A stretch of 64,000 nt of DNA from NCEH01 sp002257205. GTDB taxonomy: Bacteria > Pseudomonadota > Alphaproteobacteria > Rhizobiales > Xanthobacteraceae. The translations under genes and the position numbers were made by a program. The DNA is taken from NCBI RefSeq assembly GCF_043195105.1, contig NZ_JBAFWO010000001.1. The stretch is one strand, 5' to 3'. The notes under the pieces are model-generated. The model was not told where the DNA came from, searched no databases, and saw only the letters and a list, made by a program, of their open reading frames with translations. This document shows, piece by piece, positions 6,932 through 15,798 of this stretch (within the stretch, counting starts at the first letter, position 1; each line of letters starts with the position of its first letter).

Positions 6932-8133
6932 TGGGAAATCTCCACGGCGGATCCGCGCGCCGGTACGCCGAGCTCGCGCCGGATTTCTTCATTGTGCTCG
7001 CCCACACTCGGTGCGGGGCGGCGGAAGACGCCGGGCGTGGCCGAGAAGCGGGGGATGATGTTGGGCATCGGTATCGAGCCGAGGTCGCGGTCCGCGACCT
7101 CGACGATGGCTTCGCGCCCCAAAACGTAGGGATGGTTCACGAGGTCTGCCACAGAACAGACGGGGCCGACGGTGACGCCCGCGGCATCGAACAGGTCGAG
7201 GTTCGTCGCTTGGTCGCACGCGGCGACGAACGCACCAATGATGGCGTCCAGTTCGTCCCGGTTGGCGACACGCGCGTCATTATCGATGAAGCGCGGATCG
7301 CTCTTCAACTCGGGCGCGCCGATGGTGTCGAAGATGCGCTCGGCCATGGATTGCATGGAGCCGGACATCGCCACATAGGCCCCGTCGGCGCAGCGATAGA
7401 CGTTGCGCGGTGCGGTGTGGGAGGATTGGTTGCCGGCCCGCTCCGTAGGCCGGCCGGTGATGCGCAATTGCGCGGCTTCCGCGCCGATCATGGCGTGAAT
7501 GGGCTCGAACAGGGACAGGTCGATCACCTGTCCCGGCGCGCCGTTGAGCTCGGTGGCCCGCAACGCGGCGAGGATCGCGGAGGCGCCGTAGAGGCCGGAG
7601 ATCATGTCGGCCAAGGCGAGCGGCGGCAAGGTCGGCGGCTTGTCCGGATGGCCGTTCATGAAGGCCCAGCCGGACATGGCCTCCACCAGGGTGCCGAAGC
7701 CGGGGCGCAGGCGCCAGGGTCCCGTCTGCCCCCAGCCGGAGACACGCAGGACGATCAGGCGGGGATTGCGCTTGTGCAGGAACTCGGGACCGAGGCCCCA
7801 GCGCTCCAGCGTGCCGGGCACGAAATTCTCCACCAGCACCTGGGCGGTGTCGATCAGGCGCAGCAGTAGGTCGCGCCCGTCCTCGGAATGGATGTCGAGC
7901 GCGACGCTGCGCTTGTTGCGCGAATAGACCTTCCAGAAGACCTCGATGCCATCGACCTTCCAGCCGCGCAGGTCGTCGCCTTTGCCGGGACGCTCGATCT
8001 TGATGACGTCGGCGCCATAATCCGCCAGCACATGCGTCGTCATGTTGCCCGCCACGAGGCGCGACATGTCGAGCACGCGCACTCCGTCGAGGGGGCCGGA
8101 CCGGTCGGGCGTGAACTGCACCGCGTCTGTCAT
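6928..8133 (-). CDS. CaiB/BaiF (class III) CoA-transferase
   Basis: 401 residues. The family start LDGVRVLDMSRLVAGN, the CoA-binding region IKIERPGKGDDLR and the catalytic aspartate in LALADMISG (Asp176) are all present. It moves CoA between carboxylic acids via an enzyme-aspartyl anhydride. ATG has GAGGA seven bases upstream and follows the alcohol dehydrogenase stop by 10 nt; the 3' end overlaps the CitE-like lyase. In this order (aldehyde dehydrogenase, alcohol dehydrogenase, CoA-transferase, lyase) it would activate the acid formed by the aldehyde dehydrogenase. Likely donors are succinyl-CoA or acetyl-CoA; not determinable here. Confidence 0.9.
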   Translation of the reverse strand: MTDAVQFTPDRSGPLDGVRVLDMSRLVAGNMTTHVLADYGADVIKIERPGKGDDLRGWKVDGIEVFWKVYSRNKRSVALDIHSEDGRDLLLRLIDTAQVLVENFVPGTLERWGLGPEFLHKRNPRLIVLRVSGWGQTGPWRLRPGFGTLVEAMSGWAFMNGHPDKPPTLPPLALADMISGLYGASAILAALRATELNGAPGQVIDLSLFEPIHAMIGAEAAQLRITGRPTERAGNQSSHTAPRNVYRCADGAYVAMSGSMQSMAERIFDTIGAPELKSDPRFIDNDARVANRDELDAIIGAFVAACDQATNLDLFDAAGVTVGPVCSVADLVNHPYVLGREAIVEVADRDLGSIPMPNIIPRFSATPGVFRRPAPSVGEHNEEIRRELGVPARGSAVEISQ

Positions 8134-8143
8134 GGCCCGGTCC

Positions 8144-9277
8144 TCATTCCATCACGATGAGCGGCTTGATTTCCTCAAGCCGATGCATGCGTTCCAGCGC
8201 CGTGTTCACATCCGCCAGAGCGAAGCGGCCAGTGATCATCGTGCCGAACGGGATGGTATCGATATGGGCTGACGCGAATTGCAGCGCCTTCCAATAGGAC
8301 TTCACGTCTCCTGAGAAGGAGCCGATGACGCGGATGTTCTTCTTGACGATGGTCGAGGGGCTGAAGGTCGTGGTGCCGCCGCCCAATTGGCCCACCGTGA
8401 GATAGCGCCCGCCCTTGCGTACCAGGTCCAGCCCCTCGCCGAACGCATCGGGATGGCCGGTGAATTCCATGACGATATCGGGACCGCGCCCGGCGGTGAG
8501 CGCCCGCAATTGGGTGGCACGGTCCGCATGGGTCGTGCCTTCGATGGTGAACACGTGGGTGGCACCGAAATCCTGCGCCAGGGCGAGGCGCGGGGCCGGC
8601 GCGCCGATGACGCTCACGGTGCGCGCACCGGCGACGCGCGCCACCGCTGCCGCCAATATGCCGAGTGGCCCGGCGCCCTGGATCGCCACGTGTTCGGACG
8701 GGTCGATGGGGCCGAGATTGTCGAAGGCGCTCATGACCGAGCGGAATGCGCAGGAGCACAGGCTCGCAACCGCGTCGTCCAGATTATCCGGCACGCGCAC
8801 GCGCCCAGACTGGGGCAGCACGTAGCCGTACTCGGAGAAGCCGCCCAGTAGGTAAGGCGGTTTCTCGATATTCTCATACATGTACGCGCGGCGGTTCTCG
8901 CACAGGGTCGGCTGGCGGGCGACGGTGCAGAAGAAGCACTGGCCGCAGGCGGTATGGGTCCAAAGGATGCGGTCGCCGATGGCGAGCTTTTGGCCGACGC
9001 TGTCGCGTTCCGCTCCGGCGCCGATGGCCACGACACGCCCGACCATCTCATGGCCGAGGATGATCGGCAGGTCCACGGTGAGCGAGAGGTTGCCGCGCGA
9101 AAGATGCACGTCCGTGCCGCAGATGGAGCAGGCGGTCGTACGCACGATCAGGGCGCCCGGCTCCGGTGCCCGGGGGATGGGGACGCATTCGATCTTCACC
9201 GGTTCTCCGAAGCGACGGACCACCGCCGCGCGGGAGAATTCAGGCAGCTCGGCGAGGTTCGGGGCAGTTCCGATCAT
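8144..9277 (-). CDS. zinc-dependent medium-chain alcohol/polyol dehydrogenase
   Basis: 377 residues. It has the catalytic-zinc site (CSICGTDVH, GHEMVGRVVAIG), structural-zinc cysteines (CGQCFFC and a downstream Cys in TLCENR), and the Rossmann motif GAGPLG near residue 200. It oxidises a secondary or polyol alcohol with NAD(P)+ in the cytosol, resembling threonine/sorbitol dehydrogenases. ATG 9277 aligns with the family start; a longer open frame upstream lacks support and overlaps the aldehyde dehydrogenase gene. It lies 80 nt downstream of the aldehyde dehydrogenase stop and 10 nt before the CoA-transferase, so it is mid-operon. Confidence 0.88.
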   Translation of the reverse strand: MIGTAPNLAELPEFSRAAVVRRFGEPVKIECVPIPRAPEPGALIVRTTACSICGTDVHLSRGNLSLTVDLPIILGHEMVGRVVAIGAGAERDSVGQKLAIGDRILWTHTACGQCFFCTVARQPTLCENRRAYMYENIEKPPYLLGGFSEYGYVLPQSGRVRVPDNLDDAVASLCSCAFRSVMSAFDNLGPIDPSEHVAIQGAGPLGILAAAVARVAGARTVSVIGAPAPRLALAQDFGATHVFTIEGTTHADRATQLRALTAGRGPDIVMEFTGHPDAFGEGLDLVRKGGRYLTVGQLGGGTTTFSPSTIVKKNIRVIGSFSGDVKSYWKALQFASAHIDTIPFGTMITGRFALADVNTALERMHRLEEIKPLIVME

Positions 9278-9357
9278 GGGCAGGAACTCACAGGATTGGA
9301 GAGGGCAGGGGCTGGCGGGGTGCTCGCCCCGCGTCACGGCGCGCTTTGCGCCAAGCC

Positions 9358-10800
9358 TTACCGGCTGTGGTCGATCACCACGGTCTTGGCCACGGTGTAT
9401 TCGTGCAGGGCCTCGAACCCCTTCTCGCGTCCGTGTCCGCTCTTGCCGAAGCCGCCGAACGGCAGCTCGATGCCCCCGCCGGCGCCATAGCCATTGATGT
9501 AGATCTGGCCTGCGCGGATGCCCTTGGCCATGCGCATCTGGCGGCCGCCATCGCGGGTCCATACGCCGGCGATGAGGCCATAGTCGGTGCCGTTTGCAAG
9601 CCGCAGGGCATCGTCCTCGTCATCGAACGGCAGGGCCGCAAGCACGGGGCCGAACACCTCTTCGCGCGCCAATTCGTGCGTGCGCGGCACCAGGCCGAAG
9701 AGGGTCGGGGGAACGAAATAGCCATCCTTGGAGGCTTGCGGATGGATCTTGCCCTGGGCGGCAATCTCCACATTGTCGATGGCGGCGCGTTCGAGGAAGC
9801 CGGTCACCCGGTCCCGCTGCACCGCATTGATGACCGGCCCGCAATCCAGATCCTGGCTGGGATGCCCCACCTCGACCGCTGCCATGCGGCGGGCCAGCCG
9901 GCCCATGAAGGGCTCGTAGATGGAGCGCTCGATCAGCACCCGCGAGCCGGCGGAACAGGTCTGCCCGGTGTTCTGCACGATGGCGCCGATGATGATCTCC
10001 ACCGCCTTGTCCTGGTCGGCATCGGCGAAGACGATTTGGGGCGATTTTCCGCCCAGTTCGAGTACGCAGGGCACATGATTTTCCGCTGCCGCCCGCTGCA
10101 CCAGCGTGCCCACTTCCGGTGAACCGGTGAACGATAGGAAATCGATGCCCGGATGGCGCGCAAGCGCCGCTCCGGCTTCCTCGCCGAGGCCCGTCACCAC
10201 GTTGATGACGCCTGCCGGAAAGCCGATTTGGCGGGCCAATTCGGTCAGCCGCACGCAGGAAAGCGAAGCTTCCTCGGCGGGCTTGAGGATCGTGGTATTG
10301 CCCGCCGCCAGCGAGGCGGCGAGCGTGCGGCCGAACATGGAGGCGGGATAATTCCAGGGAATGATGTGGCCCGTGACGCCGCGCGGTTCGCGCAGCACCA
10401 TCACCTGATAACCGGCCAGGAACGGAATCGCCTCGCCGTGGATCTTGTCGGCCGCGCCTCCGTAATATTCGAAATAACGGGCGGTCACGCGGATATCATT
10501 GCGCGCCAGCTTCATGGGCTTTCCGGTGTCGGCAGCCTCGATTTCCGCCAATTCTTCCAGATTATCGAGGATCAGCAGGCCGAGCCGGCTGAGCAGACGC
10601 CCGCGTTCCAGCGCCGGCGTGGCGCCCCACACCGTTTGGAAGGCATTGCGGGCGGCTTTGACCGCCAAGTCGATATCCGCTTCCCCGCCACGCGCGATGT
10701 GCCCGATGGTCGCCCCGGTGCTGGGGTCCAGCACCGGCAGAACTTCCCCCGAAACAGGGGCGATCCACCGGCCGTCGATAAAGACCTGTTCGTGGTCCAT
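9358..10800 (-). CDS. NAD(P)+-dependent aldehyde dehydrogenase
   Basis: 480 residues, standard for the superfamily. The cofactor loop (IIPWNYP), FTGSPEVG, the general-base glutamate in LELGGKSP and the catalytic cysteine in GQTCSAGSR are all seen. It oxidises an aldehyde to its acid. ATG 10800 is preferred over ATG 10806 because GGGAGG abuts the first but is six bases from the second. First gene of a five-gene operon ending in a LysR regulator; a LysR-like palindrome lies about 90 nt upstream. Betaine-aldehyde/4-hydroxymuconic-semialdehyde-like members are similar, so the substrate cannot be assigned. Confidence 0.9.
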   Translation of the reverse strand: MDHEQVFIDGRWIAPVSGEVLPVLDPSTGATIGHIARGGEADIDLAVKAARNAFQTVWGATPALERGRLLSRLGLLILDNLEELAEIEAADTGKPMKLARNDIRVTARYFEYYGGAADKIHGEAIPFLAGYQVMVLREPRGVTGHIIPWNYPASMFGRTLAASLAAGNTTILKPAEEASLSCVRLTELARQIGFPAGVINVVTGLGEEAGAALARHPGIDFLSFTGSPEVGTLVQRAAAENHVPCVLELGGKSPQIVFADADQDKAVEIIIGAIVQNTGQTCSAGSRVLIERSIYEPFMGRLARRMAAVEVGHPSQDLDCGPVINAVQRDRVTGFLERAAIDNVEIAAQGKIHPQASKDGYFVPPTLFGLVPRTHELAREEVFGPVLAALPFDDEDDALRLANGTDYGLIAGVWTRDGGRQMRMAKGIRAGQIYINGYGAGGGIELPFGGFGKSGHGREKGFEALHEYTVAKTVVIDHSR

Positions 10801-10887
10801 ACGCATCCTCCCGAATTATCATTCTTTCGTTTTGCGGATGCTCCTACGCGGGTGGTGTATTCGACAATCCTGAAAAACAAGAAGGAC

Positions 10888-10906
10888 CATTCAGAAAAGC
10901 TGAATG
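10888..10906. promoter_or_regulatory. LysR-type operator upstream of the aldehyde dehydrogenase operon
   Basis: Perfect inverted repeat CATTCAGAAAAGCTGAATG (seven-base arms, five-base spacer) with a T-N11-A core. It lies 88 nt before ATG 10800 in an otherwise gene-free stretch (10801-11085) where I see no other structure. Different from the TGTGAG operator of the neighbouring regulon. Confidence 0.65.
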
Positions 10907-11085
10907 ATGCGTATCCTTCGCGAGTTGGCAGGTCTTCATCGGGCTACGGCGCGCCATACCGGCGCAAAACGGCACGACTGCGGTGCGCCGAGCGCTCGCG
11001 GGCTCAGAAATTGGACCTCGGGGGCGCTCTCATCCGTCGGAACCTATCCCGGCGCGTGCGCAGGAGCGTCCCCGCGGCCTTCGCC

Positions 11086-11892
11086 TCAGTTACCCTGAAA
11101 GTGCGGCGGGCGCTTTTCCGCGAAGGCGGCCATGCCTTCCTTCTGGTCCTGCGTCGTGAAAGCGTGGCGGATCGCCCGGCGCTCGACCTGCAATCCGGCC
11201 GCGAGCGGCGTGTCGTAAGCGGCGAGAACGGCTTCCTTCAAAAGGCGCGCGGCAATCGGCGGCTTGCTGGCGATGATGCGGGCAAGTTCGCATGCCCGCT
11301 CAAGGGCTCGGCCTGCCGGAACGACTTCCGCCACGAGCCCGGCCGTGAGCGCGGCCGCCGCGTCGATGGGCTCGCCGGTCAGCATCAGCTTCATGGCGAG
11401 CGACTTGCCGGCCACGCGCGTCACGCGCTGGGTTGCGCCGTCGCCGGGCAGGATGCCGATGTTGATCTCGGGCTGGCCGAAACGGGCGGTCTGCGAGGCA
11501 ATGATCATATCGGCCAGCATCGCGAGTTCATGGCCGCCGCCGAAGCAGATCCCCTCGACCGCCGCGATCAGGGGCTTCGGGAAGGCCGCGACCGCATCCC
11601 ACGCCGCCTGACGGCCGGCGTGTTCCAACGCGGCAAAGCCCCAGGCCTGCATCTCGGTGATGTCGGCGCCGGCGCAGAAGAATGTCGGCCCGCCAGTTAG
11701 CACCAAGCAGCGGACTTGCGGGTCGCTAGCGGCCTGCGCGCAGAGGCCGGCGAGTTCGATCAGCAGCGCGCGGCTGAGGGCGTTGCGCTTCTGCGGACGG
11801 TTGAGCGTGACCACCATCACCCCGTCGCGCGGCGGCTCTGCCAGCACCAGCGGGTCGGACTGAGTTGATGGTCGGGTAAGCGTCTGGGGCAT
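11086..11892 (-). CDS. enoyl-CoA hydratase/isomerase family protein
   Basis: 268 residues of crotonase fold. The oxyanion-hole segments (CAGADITEM and the GGGHELAM region) and both catalytic glutamates (GGGHELAML and GQPEINIGILPG) are present, so it should be an active hydratase. ATG 11892 has GGAGG six bases upstream. The gene is monocistronic and separated from the aldehyde dehydrogenase operon by about 285 nt. Its promoter carries a GAAAACGTTTTC operator that matches one before the CoA-transferase at 13201, so it likely belongs to the LacI regulon next door and acts on the same CoA esters as the MaoC hydratase. Confidence 0.9.
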   Translation of the reverse strand: MPQTLTRPSTQSDPLVLAEPPRDGVMVVTLNRPQKRNALSRALLIELAGLCAQAASDPQVRCLVLTGGPTFFCAGADITEMQAWGFAALEHAGRQAAWDAVAAFPKPLIAAVEGICFGGGHELAMLADMIIASQTARFGQPEINIGILPGDGATQRVTRVAGKSLAMKLMLTGEPIDAAAALTAGLVAEVVPAGRALERACELARIIASKPPIAARLLKEAVLAAYDTPLAAGLQVERRAIRHAFTTQDQKEGMAAFAEKRPPHFQGN

Positions 11893-11917
11893 GGCCGGCC
11901 TCCGGAATCGATTTCAT

Positions 11918-11929
11918 GAAAACGTTTTC
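11918..11929. promoter_or_regulatory. LacI-family operator before the enoyl-CoA hydratase gene
   Basis: Perfect palindrome GAAAACGTTTTC with the central CG typical of LacI/GalR operators, 25-37 nt upstream of ATG 11892, next to a TATAGC -10-like sequence on the minus strand. A near-identical element occurs at 13137-13152 on the other side of the lacI gene. Confidence 0.7.
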
Positions 11930-11971
11930 TGAATCGCTATACCAGAACAGCCGGGCCGAGGTACAGCCTCG

Positions 11972-13015
11972 TCATGCGCGGGTGAGGCGCCTCGGATTGG
12001 TGGTGCGGGCCTTGGCGGTGGTCCCGCGGATCACGATCCGGAACGGCAGATCGGTGACGAGGGGTATGGGCAGGCCGGCGATGGCATTGATGAGATGATC
12101 GGCAGCGCCCCGGCCAATCTCCGCGGCCGGAATGCTCACCGTCGTCAGCGGTGGCTCGAGCTGGGAGGAGAGTTCGATATCGTCGAAGCCGGTGATGGAC
12201 AAGGCGGCGGGAACGGGGATGCCCATGGCCCGTGCCTCGGTCATCGCACCCACCGCCAATGTGTCGGTGGTGCAGATGATCGCAGTGATCTGCGGATGCG
12301 ATTTCATCAATTGCTGCAAGCCCATGCGCCCCTGCACGAGGGAATGTTCGGCCTTGATGAGGCGGCTCTTCGGCAATGTGACGCCGGCTTCTTCCAGGGT
12401 CTTCAGGATGCCGGAGAGGCGGGCGCGGGAGCGGTCGTTGGCGGCGGGGACATTGGCGATGATCCCCACCTCGCGATGCCCGAGGCCGATGAGGTAGCGC
12501 GTCATCTCTCGCGTCGCCCCCTCATTGTCGATGCCGATGGCGGGGGTGCCCCGCTTGGAATGGGAGACGTAGGTAATGACGACGGGGATACCGTGCTTCT
12601 TGATGAGGGCATGAACCTCGTTGGAAGATGAATCGCCGACAAGGACAATGGCGTCCACGCCGCGCTCGATAAGCGCCCGGACTTCCTGCAATTCCTTCTT
12701 CAGATCATACTGAGAATTGGCCAGAAGCAAAGTATAGCCGTGTTCGCTGAGGCGATTTTGCAAAGCCTCGACCCCCTCGGCGAAGATGCTGATGCCGAGT
12801 GTGGGCACGACAGCGCCGATGGTATGGGTGCGGCCGGACTTGAGGGCCCGCGCGGCGGCGTCCCGGGTGTAGGACAGGCTGGCCACCGCTTGCGACACCT
12901 TATCGCGCAGTTCCGGGCGGACGATGCTCGGATGGTTGAGCACCCGCGAGACGGTTGCGAGCGAAACTCCGGCGAGCTTTGCGACGTCTTCCAGCTTCGT
13001 CTTATGTTTAATCAA
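11972..13015 (-). CDS. LacI-family transcriptional regulator
   Basis: 347 residues. The N-terminal helix-turn-helix and hinge are clear (TKLEDVAKLAGVSLATVSRV, then the RAAARALKSG-type hinge near residue 55), followed by a periplasmic-binding-protein-like effector domain to the C-terminus (FDDIELSS hallmark near residue 285). It lies between and divergent from the CoA-transferase/ABC operon, with the enoyl-CoA hydratase gene downstream. Palindromes on both sides have the central CG preferred by this family. Probable repressor of the sugar-import and CoA-ester genes; effector is probably the imported compound or a metabolite of it. Confidence 0.92.
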   Translation of the reverse strand: MIKHKTKLEDVAKLAGVSLATVSRVLNHPSIVRPELRDKVSQAVASLSYTRDAAARALKSGRTHTIGAVVPTLGISIFAEGVEALQNRLSEHGYTLLLANSQYDLKKELQEVRALIERGVDAIVLVGDSSSNEVHALIKKHGIPVVITYVSHSKRGTPAIGIDNEGATREMTRYLIGLGHREVGIIANVPAANDRSRARLSGILKTLEEAGVTLPKSRLIKAEHSLVQGRMGLQQLMKSHPQITAIICTTDTLAVGAMTEARAMGIPVPAALSITGFDDIELSSQLEPPLTTVSIPAAEIGRGAADHLINAIAGLPIPLVTDLPFRIVIRGTTAKARTTNPRRLTRA

Positions 13016-13109
13016 GGAATACGCCCCTTAAAATCGCAGTTTCCGCCGAAGTTTCAAAACCTTTCGAGATTCGATTATGCCGGGATCTTCGTCTCGAGGT
13101 CCATAAGGG

Positions 13110-13138
13110 TTGACAGCCCCTCAACCCATTTCTATCCT
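13110..13138 (+). promoter_or_regulatory. sigma-70-type promoter of the CoA-transferase/ABC operon
   Basis: TTGACA at 13110-13115 and TATCCT at 13133-13138 separated by exactly 17 bases, ahead of the TTG start at 13201. The -10 box overlaps a LacI-type palindrome. Confidence 0.7.
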
Positions 13139-13152
13139 GAAATCGTTTTCAG
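13137..13152. promoter_or_regulatory. LacI-family operator overlapping the -10 box
   Basis: CTGAAATCGTTTTCAG, a near-perfect palindrome with a central CG that matches the element at 11918-11929 (TGAAA-N-CG-N-TTTC). Placement over the -10/+1 region is what a repressor site requires. Confidence 0.7.
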
Positions 13153-13200
13153 AGACAGCCCCGCCGCGAGGGCTCGAAAAAATCAAATGGGAGCGAGGCG

Positions 13201-14421
13201 TTGGACCACCTCAAAGGCATTCGAATCCTCAGCTTCAACCATTTCCTGATGGGGCCGGTGGGCATCCAGCAGCTTGCCGACCTCGGCGCTGACGTGATCG
13301 CTGTGGAATCCACCGAAGGCGCCTTTCAGCGCAAATGGGGCGGTGCCAACAAGGACGTGGCCGGACAGACCATGCTGCTGCTCGCCGGCAACCGGAACAA
13401 GCGCAGTCTCGCCTTGAACCTGAAGGACAAAAGAGGCCTCGCCATCGCCCGCGAGCTGATCGCCACGGCCGATGTGGTGGCGGAAAATTTCCGCCCGGGC
13501 GTCATGGACAAGCTGGGTCTCGGCTATGAAGCTGCCAAGCAGATCAAGCCCGATATCATCTATGCCTCCGCCTCCGGCTATGGCGCGGACGGGCCTTATG
13601 TGAACAAGCCGGGGCAGGACCTCATCATCCAGGCCATGTCGGGCCTCGCCACCATCACCGGAACTCGCGAGCACGGCCCGCGGGCGGTTGGCGTCTCGGC
13701 GGTGGACCATCACGGCGCGGCCCTGTTTGCCAGCGGCATCATGGCGGCGCTGCTGGGCCGCATGCGCACCGGCAAGGGCTGCAAGGTGGATGTCAGCCTG
13801 CTCTCCGCCGCCATCGACCTGCAGCTTGAATCCTTCACCTGCTATCTCAATGGCGTGCGGCCGGATGATGTGCGTCAGCCGGGCAATATCTCCGGTTGGT
13901 ATTACGGCGCGCCCTACGGCATTTATCCGGCCCGGGACGGCCATATCGCCATCTCGCTCGGATCGCTCGAGGCCCTCAGCGCGGCGCTGGACATTCCCGC
14001 CGACCAGCGGGTCGCTGATGCCCAATGCTATACGCATCGCGACGAGGCGACGCCGGCGATCGCAGCGGCGGTCGCCGCCCGCACCCTTGCGGAGCTTGTG
14101 GCCGCCTTCGATGCCGCGGGCATCTGGCATGCGCCGGTGAACGATTATCCGGCGGTGGTGGATGACCCCCAGGTGCGCCACAACCAGAGCTTCCAGACCA
14201 TTATCGGCGCCACGGGCGATCCCATCACGCTGGTCACGCACCCGGTGCGATACGACGGCCAGGCGCCGCAGATCAAGCTTCCGCCGCAGCCGCTGGGCGC
14301 GCAGACCGCCGATATCCTGGAAGAGATCGGATACGACGCCGCGGCGATCGAGGATCTGCTGGCGCAGGGCATCGTCGGCGCGCCGGCGAAAGCCGAAGCA
14401 GCGGAGCCGGCCTGCGCCTGA
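13201..14421 (+). CDS. CaiB/BaiF (class III) CoA-transferase
   Basis: 406 residues from a TTG start with GGGAG upstream. Family landmarks: LKGIRILSFNHFLMGP, the CoA-binding region, VVAENFRPGVMDKLG and the catalytic aspartate in VSAVDHHGAALF (Asp169). It is the first gene of the LacI-controlled operon, 81 nt ahead of the ABC importer genes, with a GGGGAGGAG site before the next ATG. It is only distantly similar to the first CoA-transferase at 6928-8133, so two separate acids are probably activated. Members resemble formyl-CoA, alpha-methylacyl-CoA and succinyl-CoA:acid transferases; substrate unknown. The last 15 residues are an Ala/Glu-rich tail. Confidence 0.9.
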   Translation: MDHLKGIRILSFNHFLMGPVGIQQLADLGADVIAVESTEGAFQRKWGGANKDVAGQTMLLLAGNRNKRSLALNLKDKRGLAIARELIATADVVAENFRPGVMDKLGLGYEAAKQIKPDIIYASASGYGADGPYVNKPGQDLIIQAMSGLATITGTREHGPRAVGVSAVDHHGAALFASGIMAALLGRMRTGKGCKVDVSLLSAAIDLQLESFTCYLNGVRPDDVRQPGNISGWYYGAPYGIYPARDGHIAISLGSLEALSAALDIPADQRVADAQCYTHRDEATPAIAAAVAARTLAELVAAFDAAGIWHAPVNDYPAVVDDPQVRHNQSFQTIIGATGDPITLVTHPVRYDGQAPQIKLPPQPLGAQTADILEEIGYDAAAIEDLLAQGIVGAPAKAEAAEPACA

Positions 14422-14502
14422 ACCGCCGCGCATCGTTTCACAATAACGACGTCACACGACCGGGAACCCGGCGAGACACCTTGGCTTCGGGGAGGAGCAA
14501 AC

Positions 14503-15798
14503 ATGAGTAAATGCAAATCGTTGCGCCTATTGGCCGGACTCGGGCTGGCGGCGGGCCTTTCAGCCCTCGCCCCCAGCGCGGCTTCGGCCACGACGGATCT
14601 GACCATCTGCTACATGAACCATCCGGTTCAGACGGCAAACCTGGCGATTCTGGAAAAATGGGCCAAGAAACAGGATATCAACCTGACCAAGACGCCCATG
14701 TCTTATTCCATCTATCTGCCCAAGATAACGCAGATGTTGGCAAGCAACTCCACCGGCCAATGCGACATCATCTGGCACAATGACGATTGGGGCCAGGACT
14801 GGGCGCAATACCTGGTCTCCACCGCCGATATTCCTGAAATCAAGAACGTGGCCGAAGGCCAGCTCGAACCCTTCTTCAACGAGAAGGGGCAGCCGACCAC
14901 CGTGCCGATGGCCACCACCGCCGGCATCTTCTTCTACCGCACGGATCTTGTCTCCGAAGCGGAGGTGCCCAAGACCTGGGATGATCTGGTGAAGATTTCC
15001 CAGAAGCTCCAGAAAGAAGGCAAGGTGAAATGGGGGTATGTGGGCGGCATGACGTTCACGAACACCTTCTTCAGCTTCTGGTGGTCGCTCTGGAACAACA
15101 ATTGCGACGTCTACGCCCCCGCCTATGAGCGCGACAATGCCGTGCTCTCCAAGAACGGCTGGAAGCCCATGACGGCCGATGCCTGCCAGGTGCAGACCGC
15201 CGAATTTTGGTGGGATGCCCTGCACAAGAACAATATCAGCCCGCCCGGCATGTCGACCTATTCGCGCGATGAGGCGAACGCCATTTTCCAGGCGGGCGAT
15301 GCCGCTTTCACTGTGGCCGATTCCACCTTGCTCGGCACTTACAACGACCCGAAGAAATCGAAGGCCGCCGGCCATGTCGGCATGGCGCGCTTCCCCCAGG
15401 GACCCATGTCGAAGGAACATCGCTCCTGGATCGACATCTGGGGCTGGTCGATCCCCAAGAGCGTGACGCCGGAGAAGCAGAAGGCCGCGAAAGCCCTGCT
15501 CGGCGCCATGATGACCGATTACGACGGCCAGATCGCCCAATGGGAACAGACCGGCGGCCCCCCGCCCAACAACAAGGTGTGGGCCATGCTCGACAAGTCC
15601 GACCCGGTGTGGCGGCAGGTCAAGGGCATCCTGTTCGACTCCGCCCATGTGCATGACGCTTATTACTTCCGCAATTGGGCGGTGGTGCATAAAACTTACT
15701 CGGATATACTGATAAAGGCCGTCACGGGCGCGCGCGAAGACATTCCCAAAGTGCTGACGGAAGGCGCGCCAGCGATCCACCAAGGGGCCATGCGATGA
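14503..15798 (+). CDS. ABC transporter extracellular solute-binding protein (sugar type, family 1)
   Basis: 431 residues with a Sec signal peptide (residues 1-29, Ala-rich, cleavage near ASA-TT). The mature part has the fold-typical alternation of aromatic residues (several Trp/Tyr pairs such as FWWSLW, lining a carbohydrate-type pocket) and DEANAIFQAGDAAF of the SBP_bac_1 family. It would bind the imported solute in the periplasm and deliver it to the two permeases encoded next. Start has GGGGAGGAG upstream. Its stop overlaps the following permease start by four bases. The substrate is uncertain: the family covers sugars, polyols, glycerol-3-phosphate and some sugar acids. Confidence 0.88.
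   Translation: MSKCKSLRLLAGLGLAAGLSALAPSAASATTDLTICYMNHPVQTANLAILEKWAKKQDINLTKTPMSYSIYLPKITQMLASNSTGQCDIIWHNDDWGQDWAQYLVSTADIPEIKNVAEGQLEPFFNEKGQPTTVPMATTAGIFFYRTDLVSEAEVPKTWDDLVKISQKLQKEGKVKWGYVGGMTFTNTFFSFWWSLWNNNCDVYAPAYERDNAVLSKNGWKPMTADACQVQTAEFWWDALHKNNISPPGMSTYSRDEANAIFQAGDAAFTVADSTLLGTYNDPKKSKAAGHVGMARFPQGPMSKEHRSWIDIWGWSIPKSVTPEKQKAAKALLGAMMTDYDGQIAQWEQTGGPPPNNKVWAMLDKSDPVWRQVKGILFDSAHVHDAYYFRNWAVVHKTYSDILIKAVTGAREDIPKVLTEGAPAIHQGAMR

Noticed and set aside
10801..11085. Possible small gene between the aldehyde dehydrogenase and enoyl-CoA hydratase genes
   Set aside because: Short frames lack ribosome binding sites; only the palindrome at 10888-10906 is convincing.
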